Part shown: positions 17,594 to 25,971 of the stretch, in pieces
Numbering within the stretch: the stretch's first letter is position 1
Layout: every line of letters starts with the position of its first letter
Origin: Paraburkholderia haematera
GTDB lineage: Bacteria; Pseudomonadota; Gammaproteobacteria; Burkholderiales; Burkholderiaceae
Reading direction: 5' to 3'
DNA: 64,000 bases
Assembly: GCF_905220975.1 (NCBI RefSeq)
Contig: NZ_CAJNBK010000014.1
Span: 62,001-126,000 of the forward strand
Notes under the pieces: generated by a model
The model's database searches: none
What the model was told of the DNA's origin: nothing
The model's input: the letters and a program-made list of their open reading frames with translations, nothing else
Made by a program: the position numbers and the translations under genes

Positions 17594-17606
17594 GTCGTCT
17601 GACGAC
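17594..17606. promoter_or_regulatory. FadR-type dyad upstream of the GntR gene
   Basis: GTCGTC-T-GACGAC, a perfect 6-bp dyad, contains TCGTCTGACGA, which fits the TNGT-N3-ACNA form bound by FadR-family regulators. Flanking sequence is AT-rich (TATTATA, TTATATA). It may be an autoregulatory site. Confidence 0.6.
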
Positions 17607-17736
17607 TGATTATATAAACGCCGGATCATTTTCGGCATCGACGTCAGACTCGGCGCCGATGCCCGGGTTCAGGCGCCAGGCGGGCCAGCCGCCAGGCTTT
17701 GCCGGCGCCCTGGGAAGTACGATAACAGCCTGACGG

Positions 17737-19089
17737 CTAGCCCGCGCGCAGTTCGACCCGTTTGATGTCTTTCACGATGACGAGGTAGCTGAACACCGTC
17801 AGCAGGGCATTCAGGCCGACGAAAACCAGCGCGCCGTTGAACGAGCCGCTCTTCGCGACGAGGTAGCCGATCACGATCGGCGTCACGATGCCGGCGACAT
17901 TGCCGAACATATTGAAGATGGCGCCCGACAGACCGAGGGCCTCTTTCGGCGACGTATCCGCCACCACGGCCCAGCCAAGCGCCCCGATGCCTTTGCCGAA
18001 AAACGCGAGCGACATGAGCGCGACGACGATCCAGTCGGTCGACACGTAGTTGCAGCCGATGATGCACACCGACAGCAGCATGCCGCCGACAATCGGCACC
18101 TTGCGCGCGATGGTGAGCGAATGACCGCGCCGGATCAGCCCGTCGGACAGGATGCCGCCGAGCACGCCGCCGGAGAAGCCGCAAATCGCGGGCAGCGATG
18201 CCACCAGACCCGCTTGCAGAATTGTCATGCCGCGCGCCTGCACGAGGTAGATCGGAAACCACGTCAGGAAGAAGTAGGTCAGCACGTTGATGCAGTACTG
18301 CGCGAGATAGACGCCGAGCAGCATCCGATTGCTCAGCAGTTGACGCACCAGCGACCAGCCGCCGGCACTGGCGATGTCCTCGGCACGGGCTGTCTGCTTG
18401 TGCCCGTTCACCACGCCGCCGCCCTGTTCGATGTAGTCGAGTTCGGCACGCGAGACGCGCGGGTGGTCCGCGGGGTTCTTCATCACCTTCAGCCAGGTGA
18501 TGGCGAGCAACAGTCCGGTCACGCCCATCACGAGGTAGACCGCGTGCCAGCCGAACGCATGGGTCAGCCACGCCATCAGCGGCGTGAAAATGACCGCCGC
18601 GAAGTATTGCGCCGAATTGAAAATGGCGGAGGCGGTGCCGCGTTCGTTGGTGGGAAACCAGCTGGCCACGACCTTGGCGTTGGCCGGAAACGCCGGCGAT
18701 TCCGCCGCGCCCATCGCGAAGCGCAGCACGAACAGCCCGGTGACAGCGGCGGCAGCGCTGCCCAGCAGGCCGATCGAGCTTTGCAGCAGCGTAAACAGCG
18801 ACCACAGGAAAATACTCGCCGCGTAGACGCGCCGTGCGCCGAAGCGGTCGAGCAGCCAGCCCGCCGGCAATTGCGACAGAACATAGGCCCAGCTGAACGC
18901 GGAGAAGATGTAGCCCATCTTGATCGCGTCGAAGCCGAATTCGGCACGCATCGCGGACCCGGTCACCGAGAGCGTGGCGCGGTCCGCGTAATTGAATGTC
19001 GTGATCACAAAGATCAGCAGCAAAATCGCGTAGCGGACTTTGGTGCGCCTGGCGACATGGGCGGGGCTCGCAGTGCGGCTCATTTCCAT
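17737..19089 (-). CDS. MFS transporter, GudP/GarP-like aldarate or hexuronate carrier
   Basis: 450 residues, 12 helices. The segment FNYADRATLSVTGSAMRAEFGFDAIKMGYIFSAFSWAYVLSQLPAGWLLDRFGARRVY and SWFPTNERGTASAIFNSAQY closely follow the D-glucarate/galactarate carrier group (GudP, GarP). Three in-frame ATGs occur at the start; the one at 19089 has AGGAG at six bases, the upstream one at zero, so 19089 is chosen. It lies between kdgD and the GntR gene on the same strand, behind its own gap after a terminator. Substrate is inferred. Confidence 0.88.
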   Translation of the reverse strand: MEMSRTASPAHVARRTKVRYAILLLIFVITTFNYADRATLSVTGSAMRAEFGFDAIKMGYIFSAFSWAYVLSQLPAGWLLDRFGARRVYAASIFLWSLFTLLQSSIGLLGSAAAAVTGLFVLRFAMGAAESPAFPANAKVVASWFPTNERGTASAIFNSAQYFAAVIFTPLMAWLTHAFGWHAVYLVMGVTGLLLAITWLKVMKNPADHPRVSRAELDYIEQGGGVVNGHKQTARAEDIASAGGWSLVRQLLSNRMLLGVYLAQYCINVLTYFFLTWFPIYLVQARGMTILQAGLVASLPAICGFSGGVLGGILSDGLIRRGHSLTIARKVPIVGGMLLSVCIIGCNYVSTDWIVVALMSLAFFGKGIGALGWAVVADTSPKEALGLSGAIFNMFGNVAGIVTPIVIGYLVAKSGSFNGALVFVGLNALLTVFSYLVIVKDIKRVELRAG

Positions 19090-19114
19090 CGTCATCTCCT
19101 GAATTCTTATCAGT

Positions 19115-19149
19115 AAAAAGCGCCCGGCGACGTTACCGTCCCAGGCGCT
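19115..19149 (-). terminator. Intrinsic terminator after kdgD
   Basis: On the minus strand, outer stem AGCGCC/GGCGCT and inner stem GACG/CGTC around GTAA, followed by TTTTT. It lies 55 bp after the kdgD stop and would separate kdgD from the MFS gene downstream. Confidence 0.8.
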
Positions 19150-19203
19150 CTTAGCGGTGCCGTGTGCGCGAACCCGGTTCGCACGGCTGGGCGCCTTGCT
19201 GCG

Positions 19204-20121
19204 TTACTGCGCGCCGAGCTTCTTGATCAGCACGTCGAGTTGCGCCATTTCTTCTTCGGTCAGGTCGGTCAGCGGTGCGCGCACCGGACCCGCGCTGTGA
19301 CCAACCAGCTTCGCGCCGGCCTTCACGATACTGACCGCGTAGCCCTGACGGCGGTTACGGATCGCCAGATACGGCAGGAAGAATTCGTCGATCAGCTTGC
19401 CGACGCTCGCGTGGTCGTCCGCGGCAATCGCGCGATAGAAATCCATCGCGGTCTTCGGAATGAAGTTGAACACGGCCGACGAGTACACCGGTACGCCCAG
19501 CGCCTTGTACGCCGCGGCGTAGACTTCAGCGGTAGGCAGGCCGCCGAGGTACGAGAAGCGGTCGCCAAGGCGGCGGCGGATCGACACCATGTTCTCGATC
19601 TCGCCCACGCCGTCCTTGAAACCGATCAGGTTCGGGCAGCGCTCGGCCAACCCTTCGAGCATGTCGGCGTTAAGCTTGGAATTCGCGCGGTTGTAGATGA
19701 TCACGCCCATGTTCGGCACGGACTTGCAGACTTCTTCCGCGTGCGCCGCGATGCCTTCCTGGCAGGCTTCGGTCAGGTAGTGCGGCATCAGCAGAATGCC
19801 GTTCGCGCCATGACGTTCGGCTTCCTGTGCGTACGCGATCGCCACGCGGGTCGGGCCGCCGGCGCCGGCGAGAATCGGCACCTTGCCTTTGCAGACTTCA
19901 GTTGCCGTGCGCACGACGTTCGAGTAGTCGTTATGCGTGAGCGAGAAGAATTCGCCCGTGCCGCCGGCGACGAACAAGGCCGACGCGCCATAAGGCGCGA
20001 GCCATTCGAGGCGCTCGGCATAGGTATCGGCGCGGAAATCGCCTTGTTCGTCGAAGTCGGTAACGGGGAAGGACAGAAGGCCTTCGGAAACGATCTGCTT
20101 CAGTTCCTGCGGTGTCGTCAT
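19204..20121 (-). CDS. kdgD: 5-dehydro-4-deoxyglucarate dehydratase (decarboxylating)
   Basis: 305 residues from ATG 20121. DHDPS/NAL-type TIM barrel with a GGTGEF loop (53-58), proton-relay Tyr143 (IIYNRAN) and Schiff-base Lys169 (GFKDGVG). It dehydrates and decarboxylates 5-keto-4-deoxyglucarate to 2-oxoglutarate semialdehyde. The FVAGGTGEFFSLTHNDY pattern is specific to this group within the family. An in-frame ATG upstream at 20184 would place the start inside the operator at 20174-20194. It is divergent from garD. Confidence 0.94.
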   Translation of the reverse strand: MTTPQELKQIVSEGLLSFPVTDFDEQGDFRADTYAERLEWLAPYGASALFVAGGTGEFFSLTHNDYSNVVRTATEVCKGKVPILAGAGGPTRVAIAYAQEAERHGANGILLMPHYLTEACQEGIAAHAEEVCKSVPNMGVIIYNRANSKLNADMLEGLAERCPNLIGFKDGVGEIENMVSIRRRLGDRFSYLGGLPTAEVYAAAYKALGVPVYSSAVFNFIPKTAMDFYRAIAADDHASVGKLIDEFFLPYLAIRNRRQGYAVSIVKAGAKLVGHSAGPVRAPLTDLTEEEMAQLDVLIKKLGAQ

Positions 20122-20173
20122 GATGAGTATCCAGGGCGTCGAATAGGGTCGGTATTTGAGAAATGGAGATTTC

Positions 20174-20194
20174 TTATACGTCATCGTACAACAA
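20174..20194 (-). promoter_or_regulatory. Hexuronate-island operator, site 5
   Basis: Minus-strand core TTGTACGATGACGTA, a perfect match to the consensus core. 53 bp upstream of the kdgD start. Confidence 0.7.
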
Positions 20195-20272
20195 CAAATC
20201 GACTAACTCAACGGTGTTTTCACGGCATAATGCACGTCATAGGGTAAATACGGAACGTCCTGGCAATCTTCT

Positions 20273-20293
20273 ATGTTGTAGGATGACGTATGA
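20273..20293 (+). promoter_or_regulatory. Hexuronate-island operator, site 6
   Basis: Plus-strand core TTGTAGGATGACGTA, 45 bp upstream of the garD ATG and 99 bp (centre to centre) from site 5. An in-frame ATG at 20290 lies inside this site, which argues against it as the garD start. Confidence 0.7.
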
Positions 20294-20337
20294 ATGATCG
20301 CTGCAGCAGGCGTGAAACCGCCATAAGGATCGATGCA

Positions 20338-21927
20338 ATGGAACAAACCCCGCTCTACATTCGTGTGCACCCCAATGACAATGTCGCGATCGTCGTCAAC
20401 GACGGCGGTCTGGGTGAGGGCGCCGTATTTCCCGATGGCCTTGCGCTACGCGAGCGTGTTCCGCAAGGGCACAAAGTCGCGCTGGCCGATCTCGCGGAAG
20501 GCGACGAGGTCATCCGCTACAACGTGGTGATCGGTTACGCGCTCAAGGCTTTGCCGAAGGGCAGCTGGATCAACGAACACGTCATCCGCATGCCGAGCCC
20601 GCCCGGACTGGAAGATCTGCCGATCGCCACGATCAAGGCGCCGGAGATGCCGCCGCTGGAGGGCTTCACGTTCGAAGGCTACCGCAATGCCGACGGCTCG
20701 GTTGGCTCGCGCAATATTCTGGCGATCACGACCACGGTGCAATGCGTGGCCGACGTGGTTCAGCACGCGGTCACACGCATCAAGGCCGAGCTGCTGCCGC
20801 ACTATCCGAACGTCGACGATGTGGTGAGCCTTGGGCACACCTACGGTTGCGGCGTCGCGATCGACGCGCCGGACGCGATGGTGCCGATCCGCACCGTGCG
20901 CAACATCAGTCTGAATCCGAATTTCGGCGGCGAAGTGATGATGGTCAGCCTCGGTTGCGAAAAGCTGCAGCCTGAGCGCCTGATGCCGCCGGGCACGATT
21001 CCGATTGCCGCTGCCGCGAATGTCGCCGAAGTGGCCGACATCGGCGACGTCGAGGCCGATCTGAATGGCGATGTGGTGGTGCTTCAGGACGAAGCGCACG
21101 TCGGCTTTCAGTCGATGATCGAGTCGATCATGCGAATGGCCGACGGCCATCTGAAGCGGCTGAACAATCGCCGCCGCGAGACTTGCCCGGCCTCCGATCT
21201 GGTAATTGGCGTGCAATGCGGCGGCAGCGATGCATTTTCGGGGCTGACCGCGAATCCCGCCGTGGGCTTCGCCACTGATTTGCTGGTGCGCGCCGGGGCG
21301 ACGGTGATGTTCTCCGAAGTCACCGAAGTGCGCGACGGCGTCGATCAACTGACGGCGCGCGCGGCTAACGCCGACGTGGCTGCCGCGATCATCCGCGAGA
21401 TGCAGTGGTACGACGATTATCTGAAGCGCGGCGGCGCGGACCGCAGTGCCAATACCACGCCGGGCAACAAGAAGGGCGGCTTGTCGAACATCGTTGAAAA
21501 GGCGATGGGGTCGATCATCAAGTCGGGCAACTCGGCCATCTCCGGCGTGTTGTCGCCGGGTGAAAAGGTCAGGCAGAAGGGCCTGATTTACGCGGCCACG
21601 CCGGCCAGCGATTTCATCTGCGGCACGCTGCAAGTCGCAGCGGGCATCAACTTGCATGTGTTCACCACGGGCCGCGGCACGCCTTACAGCCTCGCGGAAG
21701 TGCCCGTCATCAAGGTCGCGACGCGCTCGGATCTCGCGCGCCGCTGGCATGATCTGATGGATATCAACGCCGGTACCATTGCAACCGGCGCCGCGACGAT
21801 CGAGGACGTGGGTTGGGAGCTGTTCCGCCTGATGCTCGATGTGGCAAGCGGACGTAAGCAGACCTGCGCGGAGAAGCTCAAGCTTCACAACGCGTTGGTG
21901 CTGTTCAATCCGGCGCCGGTGACCTGA
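20338..21927 (+). CDS. garD: Galactarate dehydratase
   Basis: 529 residues from ATG 20338, preceded by AAGGATCG. N-terminal SAF-like domain (about 1-95), then the large UxaA/GarD domain: GYRNADGSVGSRNILAITTTVQC, HTYGCGVAID, SLGCEK and GVQCGGSDAFSGLTANPAVG. These Cys and His residues carry the metal site. It removes water from galactarate (meso-mucate) to give 5-keto-4-deoxyglucarate, the branch-point compound of the island. First gene of the unit garD-udh-lactonase (34 bp gap, then a 4-bp overlap). Confidence 0.94.
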   Translation: MEQTPLYIRVHPNDNVAIVVNDGGLGEGAVFPDGLALRERVPQGHKVALADLAEGDEVIRYNVVIGYALKALPKGSWINEHVIRMPSPPGLEDLPIATIKAPEMPPLEGFTFEGYRNADGSVGSRNILAITTTVQCVADVVQHAVTRIKAELLPHYPNVDDVVSLGHTYGCGVAIDAPDAMVPIRTVRNISLNPNFGGEVMMVSLGCEKLQPERLMPPGTIPIAAAANVAEVADIGDVEADLNGDVVVLQDEAHVGFQSMIESIMRMADGHLKRLNNRRRETCPASDLVIGVQCGGSDAFSGLTANPAVGFATDLLVRAGATVMFSEVTEVRDGVDQLTARAANADVAAAIIREMQWYDDYLKRGGADRSANTTPGNKKGGLSNIVEKAMGSIIKSGNSAISGVLSPGEKVRQKGLIYAATPASDFICGTLQVAAGINLHVFTTGRGTPYSLAEVPVIKVATRSDLARRWHDLMDINAGTIATGAATIEDVGWELFRLMLDVASGRKQTCAEKLKLHNALVLFNPAPVT

Positions 21928-21961
21928 TAGTACTGAACGTAATTACGAAAAAGACTGGAAC

Positions 21962-22804
21962 ATGACCGACTCGAACCCTGAGCGCCCGGCGGCGCAAAAA
22001 CCTTTTCGCCGTCTTCTGCTCACCGGCGCCGCCGGTAACCTCGGCCAGCAGTTGCGCGGTGCGCTCGCGGCGTGGGCCGATGTCGTGCGCGTCACCGATA
22101 TCGCACCGCTCGGCGACGTGGCGGATCATGAAGAAGCATCGATCGTCGACCTCGCCGATGAAGCCGCCGTTCACGCGCTGCTTGAAGGCGTGGATGCGGT
22201 CATCCATCTTGGCGGCATTTCCGTCGAGGCGCCGTTCGAAGATCTGCTCGAAGCGAATATCCGCGGCCTGTACAACCTCTATTCGGCCGCGCAGAAGCAG
22301 GGCGTGAAGCGCATCGTGTACGCGAGCTCGAATCACGCGGTGGGTTTTCATCCCACGACATCGGTACTCGATGCCGACGCGCCGCTGCGTCCCGACAGCC
22401 TGTATGGCGTGACGAAGTGTTTCGGCGAATCGCTGTCGCGCTATTACTTCGACCGCTTCGGTCTCGAGACGGTGTGCCTGCGGATCGGCTCATCATTCGA
22501 GCAGCCGAAGAATCCGCGCATGCTCGTCACCTATCTGAGCTTCCGCGACTTTATCGAACTGGTGCGCTGCTCGCTGTTCACCAACCGGGTCGGGCATGCC
22601 ATCGTTTATGGCGTCTCGGATAATCGCACCAAGTGGGTCGATAACACCAGGGCGGCGTTCCTCGGCTTTCGTCCGCAGGACAGTTCGATCGAATTCGAGC
22701 ATCTTTTCCCGGTCACGGCACCCACCGCCGAGCTCGATGATCCGACGCAGCATTTCCAGGGCGGCCCGTTCGTGCTGGCCGGTCCGATGGAGCCGAAGCG
22801 ATGA
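21962..22804 (+). CDS. udh: Uronate dehydrogenase
   Basis: 280 residues. Rossmann motif TGAAGNLGQQ at 21-30, acidic Asp46 after strand 2 (VTDIAPLGD) that favours NAD+, Ser122/123 in YASSNHAVGFHPT, and Tyr148/Lys152 (YGVTK). The sequence follows characterised uronate dehydrogenases closely, including GISVEAPFEDLLEANIRGLYNLY and LRIGSSFE. It oxidises galacturonate to galactaro-1,4-lactone and glucuronate to glucaro-lactone. Its last four bases overlap the lactonase start (ATGA), so the product is handed to the next enzyme in one operon. Confidence 0.94.
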   Translation: MTDSNPERPAAQKPFRRLLLTGAAGNLGQQLRGALAAWADVVRVTDIAPLGDVADHEEASIVDLADEAAVHALLEGVDAVIHLGGISVEAPFEDLLEANIRGLYNLYSAAQKQGVKRIVYASSNHAVGFHPTTSVLDADAPLRPDSLYGVTKCFGESLSRYYFDRFGLETVCLRIGSSFEQPKNPRMLVTYLSFRDFIELVRCSLFTNRVGHAIVYGVSDNRTKWVDNTRAAFLGFRPQDSSIEFEHLFPVTAPTAELDDPTQHFQGGPFVLAGPMEPKR

Positions 22805-23730
22805 GCGCCGTGGCGAACCCGCGCGTTGAGCGCGTCGAGGCGGCAGGGCAGGCACCCGCGTCGGTCGGCGAGAGCCCGGTGTGGCGCGCCGCGGAGCAGG
22901 CGCTCTACTGGGTGGATATTCCGGCGCAAAAGATTGTGCGGCTACGGCTCGATTCAGGAGAGCGCTCCGAATGGCAATTGCCGGAGAAGGTAGCCTGCAT
23001 CGCCTTCGATCGTCGCGGCACGGTGCTGGCGGGCTGTGAGACAGGGCTCTTCGCGGTCGCGCTGACCGAAGGCGCGCCCGGCGGCGAACCCACGAAGGTG
23101 ACGGGCAGAAAGCTCGCCGCGCCGATCTTCGCATTCGACGATATGCGCTTCAACGACGGCCGTTGCGATCGGCAGGGGCGCTTCTGGTCCGGCACGATGG
23201 TGCAGGACATGGCGGCTGCAAATCCTGCGGGCGCGCTCTATCGCTTCGACGAGTGCGGCGTGCTGTCGGAGCCGGTCGTCGAAGCGTTGATCACGCAAAA
23301 CGGTCTCGCGTGGTCGCCGGATGGGACCACGATGTATCTGTCGGACTCGCATCCTCTGCGCCGACAGATCTGGGCGTTCGATTACGACATCGAAGCAGGC
23401 GAGCCGCGTAACCGGCGTGTATTCGCCGATCTGCATCACTATGCCGGCCGGCCGGACGGTGCCGCAGTGGACGCGGATGGCTGCTACTGGATCTGCGCGA
23501 ACGACGCAGGTCTATTGCTGCGCTTTACGCCCCAAGGCAAGCTCGATCGGCAGATTGCCGTGCCGGCCATGAAGCCGGCCATGTGCGCGTTCGGCGGCAG
23601 CAATCTGGATACCTTGTTCGTGACGTCGATTCGTCCCGCGACAGGCGCTAGCGAACACGACGGCCATCTCTTTGCCATTCGCCCCGGCGTGACCGGGCTG
23701 CCCGAGCCCGAATACGCGGGCGAACTCTGA
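22801..23730 (+). CDS. SMP-30/gluconolactonase family aldarolactone hydrolase
   Basis: 309 residues, six-bladed propeller. Metal-site residues are Glu24 (VGESPVW), Asn167 (ITQNGLAWSPDG) and Asp219 (GRPDGAAVD); Asn118/Asp119 (MRFNDGRCD) line the pocket. It opens the lactone made by uronate dehydrogenase to galactarate or glucarate. The ATG overlaps the dehydrogenase stop. The same family holds gluconolactonases and arabinolactonases, so substrate rests on context. Confidence 0.92.
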   Translation: MSAVANPRVERVEAAGQAPASVGESPVWRAAEQALYWVDIPAQKIVRLRLDSGERSEWQLPEKVACIAFDRRGTVLAGCETGLFAVALTEGAPGGEPTKVTGRKLAAPIFAFDDMRFNDGRCDRQGRFWSGTMVQDMAAANPAGALYRFDECGVLSEPVVEALITQNGLAWSPDGTTMYLSDSHPLRRQIWAFDYDIEAGEPRNRRVFADLHHYAGRPDGAAVDADGCYWICANDAGLLLRFTPQGKLDRQIAVPAMKPAMCAFGGSNLDTLFVTSIRPATGASEHDGHLFAIRPGVTGLPEPEYAGEL

Positions 23731-23800
23731 ATAAACGACGTATTTGAGACGGGGCGCCGGGCTATTAGCACGCCGGCGTCCAACAGTTGCAACCTTTTAT

Positions 23801-23821
23801 TCATCGCTTGTCGTACAACAT
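23801..23821 (-). promoter_or_regulatory. Hexuronate-island operator, site 7
   Basis: Minus-strand core TTGTACGACAAGCGA: one half perfect, the other degenerate. 70 bp after the lactonase stop. Confidence 0.6.
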
Positions 23822-24011
23822 AGTGGCAAAAATGCCACTTTCAGGTCATCTTCCTCTCCACGAAAAATATAAATCCGCGAGGTGGAGATCTTGCGCGCCC
23901 TCCCTTCTGGCATAGCTTTGGTGTCTTATTTCGATCCGGAAACATTTACGTCCAATCCGTCGCGGTGCGGGTAAATACCGGCTGTACAACTCAGATTACG
24001 TTTTATAGACT

Positions 24012-24032
24012 TCATATGTCGTCGTACAACAT
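24012..24032 (-). promoter_or_regulatory. Hexuronate-island operator, site 8 (best dyad)
   Basis: Minus-strand core TTGTACGACGACATA. Extends to a 25-nt dyad at 24012-24036 with 8-bp arms TCATATGT and ACATATGA. This is the most symmetric of the eight copies. Confidence 0.7.
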
Positions 24033-24347
24033 ATGAGCCCAAACAAATTCATTTCAAGATAGTTTTGGCCGCTGGACAAAGAGGGCGGCGTTCGCTGCGC
24101 GTGTGACCAACTCGCGCGGGGTTCACGCCGATGCAGTTGTAGTAAAGAAGTCGAGTTGTCTGACAGGAGTGCTGAGCATCTGTGCCGGGGAAGTAAAACA
24201 GGCCAGCACGGCAAATCGCTTGCTTCCCGAGTAGGGAAGCGCGCGTGGAGCCGGGAGACGCATCAAAACCATGTCGCATCCGATAGCGGCCCGCAGCAGG
24301 CGGCCCCCCGCAATCGATCGGATGATCTAATTTCAAGGAATGTCACG

Positions 24348-25340
24348 ATGAACAAGAAGTTTGCCTCTTCCCGTGTTTCGATGATTGTCGCGGCCTCCGT
24401 GCTGGCGTTCAGCACCGCGTCGGCACACGCTCGCGTGTTCCGTGTGTCGGACGTGCATGGCGACACCTATCCGACCAATATGGCCGTGAAGTACATGGGT
24501 GAAGAAATCAGCAAGGCAACCGGTGGCAAGGATTCCGTGAAGGTCTTCGGCAACAGCGCGCTGGGTTCCGAAAACGACACGATCGATCAGGTGCGCATCG
24601 GCGCATTGGACATGGCGCGCGCCAACGGTGCCGCGTTCAACGAGATCGTTCCTGAATCGATGATTCCGTCGCTGCCGTTCCTGTTTCGCGACATCGACCA
24701 TTTCCGCAAAGTGATGTACGGCCCGGAAGGCCAGAAGATTCTCGACGCCTTCAAGGCGAAGGGCATGATCGCGCTGACGTTCTATGAGAGCGGCGCGCGC
24801 TCGATGTACGCGAAGAAGGCGATCCATTCGCCGGCCGACATGAAGGGCCTCAAGGTGCGCGTGCAGCCTTCGGATCTGATGGTCGACGAAATCAGGGCGA
24901 TGGGCGGCACGCCCACACCGATGCCATTCGCCGAAGTCTATACGGGCCTGAAGACGGGTCTGGTGGATGGCGCGGAAAACAACCTGCCGTCGTACGAAGA
25001 GACCAAGCACTTTGAAGTCGCGCAGTTCTATTCCGAAACCCAGCATTCAATGACACCGGAAGTCCTGGTGTTCTCCAAGAAGGTGTGGGACACACTGACG
25101 CCACAGGAGCAGGACATCATCAAGAAGGCCGCGGCTGATTCCGTGCCTTACTACGAGAAGCTCTGGACCGCGCGTGAAGCGGATGCGGCAAAGACGGTCA
25201 CCAAGGGTGGCGCGACGATCATTACCGCCGCGCAGATCGACCGTCCTGCTTTCGTGAAAGCGATGCAACCGGTCTGGGCAAAGTACGAAAAGACGCCGCA
25301 AATGAAGCAGATCGTCGACGAAATCCAGGCAGTCAAATAA
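24348..25340 (+). CDS. TRAP transporter substrate-binding protein (DctP family)
   Basis: 330 residues from ATG 24348, preceded by CAAGGA. Cleavable signal peptide (MNKKFASSRVSMIVAASVLAFSTASAHA), then a periplasmic binding fold. The carboxylate-binding Arg lies in GLKVRVQPSDLM, with AMGGTPTPMPFAEVYTGLKTGLVDGAENN as the family hallmark. It binds an organic acid in the periplasm and delivers it to the DctQM membrane pair. The two island operators upstream and the neighbouring genes point to a hexuronate or aldarate ligand. Confidence 0.93.
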   Translation: MNKKFASSRVSMIVAASVLAFSTASAHARVFRVSDVHGDTYPTNMAVKYMGEEISKATGGKDSVKVFGNSALGSENDTIDQVRIGALDMARANGAAFNEIVPESMIPSLPFLFRDIDHFRKVMYGPEGQKILDAFKAKGMIALTFYESGARSMYAKKAIHSPADMKGLKVRVQPSDLMVDEIRAMGGTPTPMPFAEVYTGLKTGLVDGAENNLPSYEETKHFEVAQFYSETQHSMTPEVLVFSKKVWDTLTPQEQDIIKKAAADSVPYYEKLWTAREADAAKTVTKGGATIITAAQIDRPAFVKAMQPVWAKYEKTPQMKQIVDEIQAVK

Positions 25341-25359
25341 GCTTGGCAGTAACGCGGTG

Positions 25360-25398
25360 GCGAAAAGCCTTGCAGCCAGGCGCTGCGGGGTTTTTCGC
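25360..25398 (+). promoter_or_regulatory. Hairpin between dctP and dctQ
   Basis: Outer arms GCGAAAA and TTTTCGC enclose an inner stem GCAGC/GCTGC, with TTTTT in the distal arm. It lies in the 144-bp gap after the binding-protein gene. Such hairpins commonly leave more binding protein than membrane subunits, by partial termination or by stabilising the 5' part of the mRNA. Confidence 0.65.
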
Positions 25399-25484
25399 GC
25401 CGCGCGGTTTCCTGAGCCGATGGTGGTGGTTAGCAGGATTCCTGAAGATTAAAACTAAGTCCGCCGTATGCAAGGATGGGGTCA

Positions 25485-25964
25485 ATGAGATTCATGAAGC
25501 GCCCAAATGATTTTCTCTTCCGCGTGCTGGTTGTCGTGGCGTCGGCGAGTCTTGCCGCGTTGTGCCTGTTGGTGATCTACAGCGTGGTGATGCGCTATGC
25601 CTTCAGCGACGCACCGGATTTCGTCGAGCCCATTGCCCTCCTGCTGGTGATTGTGATCGCCATGTTCGGCGCCGCGCTCAAGGTTCGCGAAGGCGGCCAT
25701 ATCGGCCTTGACTCGCTGGTCAAGAAACTGCCGCCGAAAGGTCAGGTGATCGCCCATGCATTCCAGCACCTGTGCCTGATCGCGTTGGCCGTGGCGATTT
25801 TCTTCGGCTGTTTGCAGATGGCGGAGACGACGATGGACGACAAGATCCCGATTCTGGGCCTTCCGGAAGCGCTTCGTTACGTGATCCCGGTCATTGCCAG
25901 CGCCTGCATCGCCCTGTTCTCGTTCGAGAACCTGCTGGGGCTTTTCGCACAGAAACACAAATAG
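25485..25964 (+). CDS. TRAP transporter small membrane subunit (DctQ family)
   Basis: 159 residues with four helices. RVLVVVASASLAALCLLVIYSVVMRY and FVEPIALLLVIVIAMFGAALKVREGGHIGLD are typical DctQ features. The ATG at 25485 is eight bases after AAGGA; an ATG at 25476 is too close to that site. It pairs with DctM in the Na+-driven TRAP complex. Seven bases separate it from dctM. Confidence 0.92.
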   Translation: MRFMKRPNDFLFRVLVVVASASLAALCLLVIYSVVMRYAFSDAPDFVEPIALLLVIVIAMFGAALKVREGGHIGLDSLVKKLPPKGQVIAHAFQHLCLIALAVAIFFGCLQMAETTMDDKIPILGLPEALRYVIPVIASACIALFSFENLLGLFAQKHK

Positions 25965-25971
25965 AAGAATC

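Larger units (their letters stand above)
23731..24347. promoter_or_regulatory. Control region 4, upstream of the TRAP operon
   Basis: 617 bases without a supported gene; a frame reading into dctP from 24156 is Arg/Ser/His-rich with no conserved content. Two island operators lie at 23801-23821 and 24012-24032 (centres 211 bp apart). Sequence between about 23820 and 24060 is AT-richer, so the promoter is probably there, leaving a long untranslated leader of up to 300 bases. Confidence 0.6.

Noticed and set aside
18121..19116. Long open frame (331 codons) on the plus strand
   Set aside because: It lies fully antisense to the GudP-like MFS gene and is rich in Arg, His and Gln, the usual shadow of a GC-rich membrane-protein gene. 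No family is recognisable.
20446..21888. 480-codon minus-strand frame
   Set aside because: Antisense to garD, whose protein is unmistakable. Composition is Arg/His-rich and domain-free.
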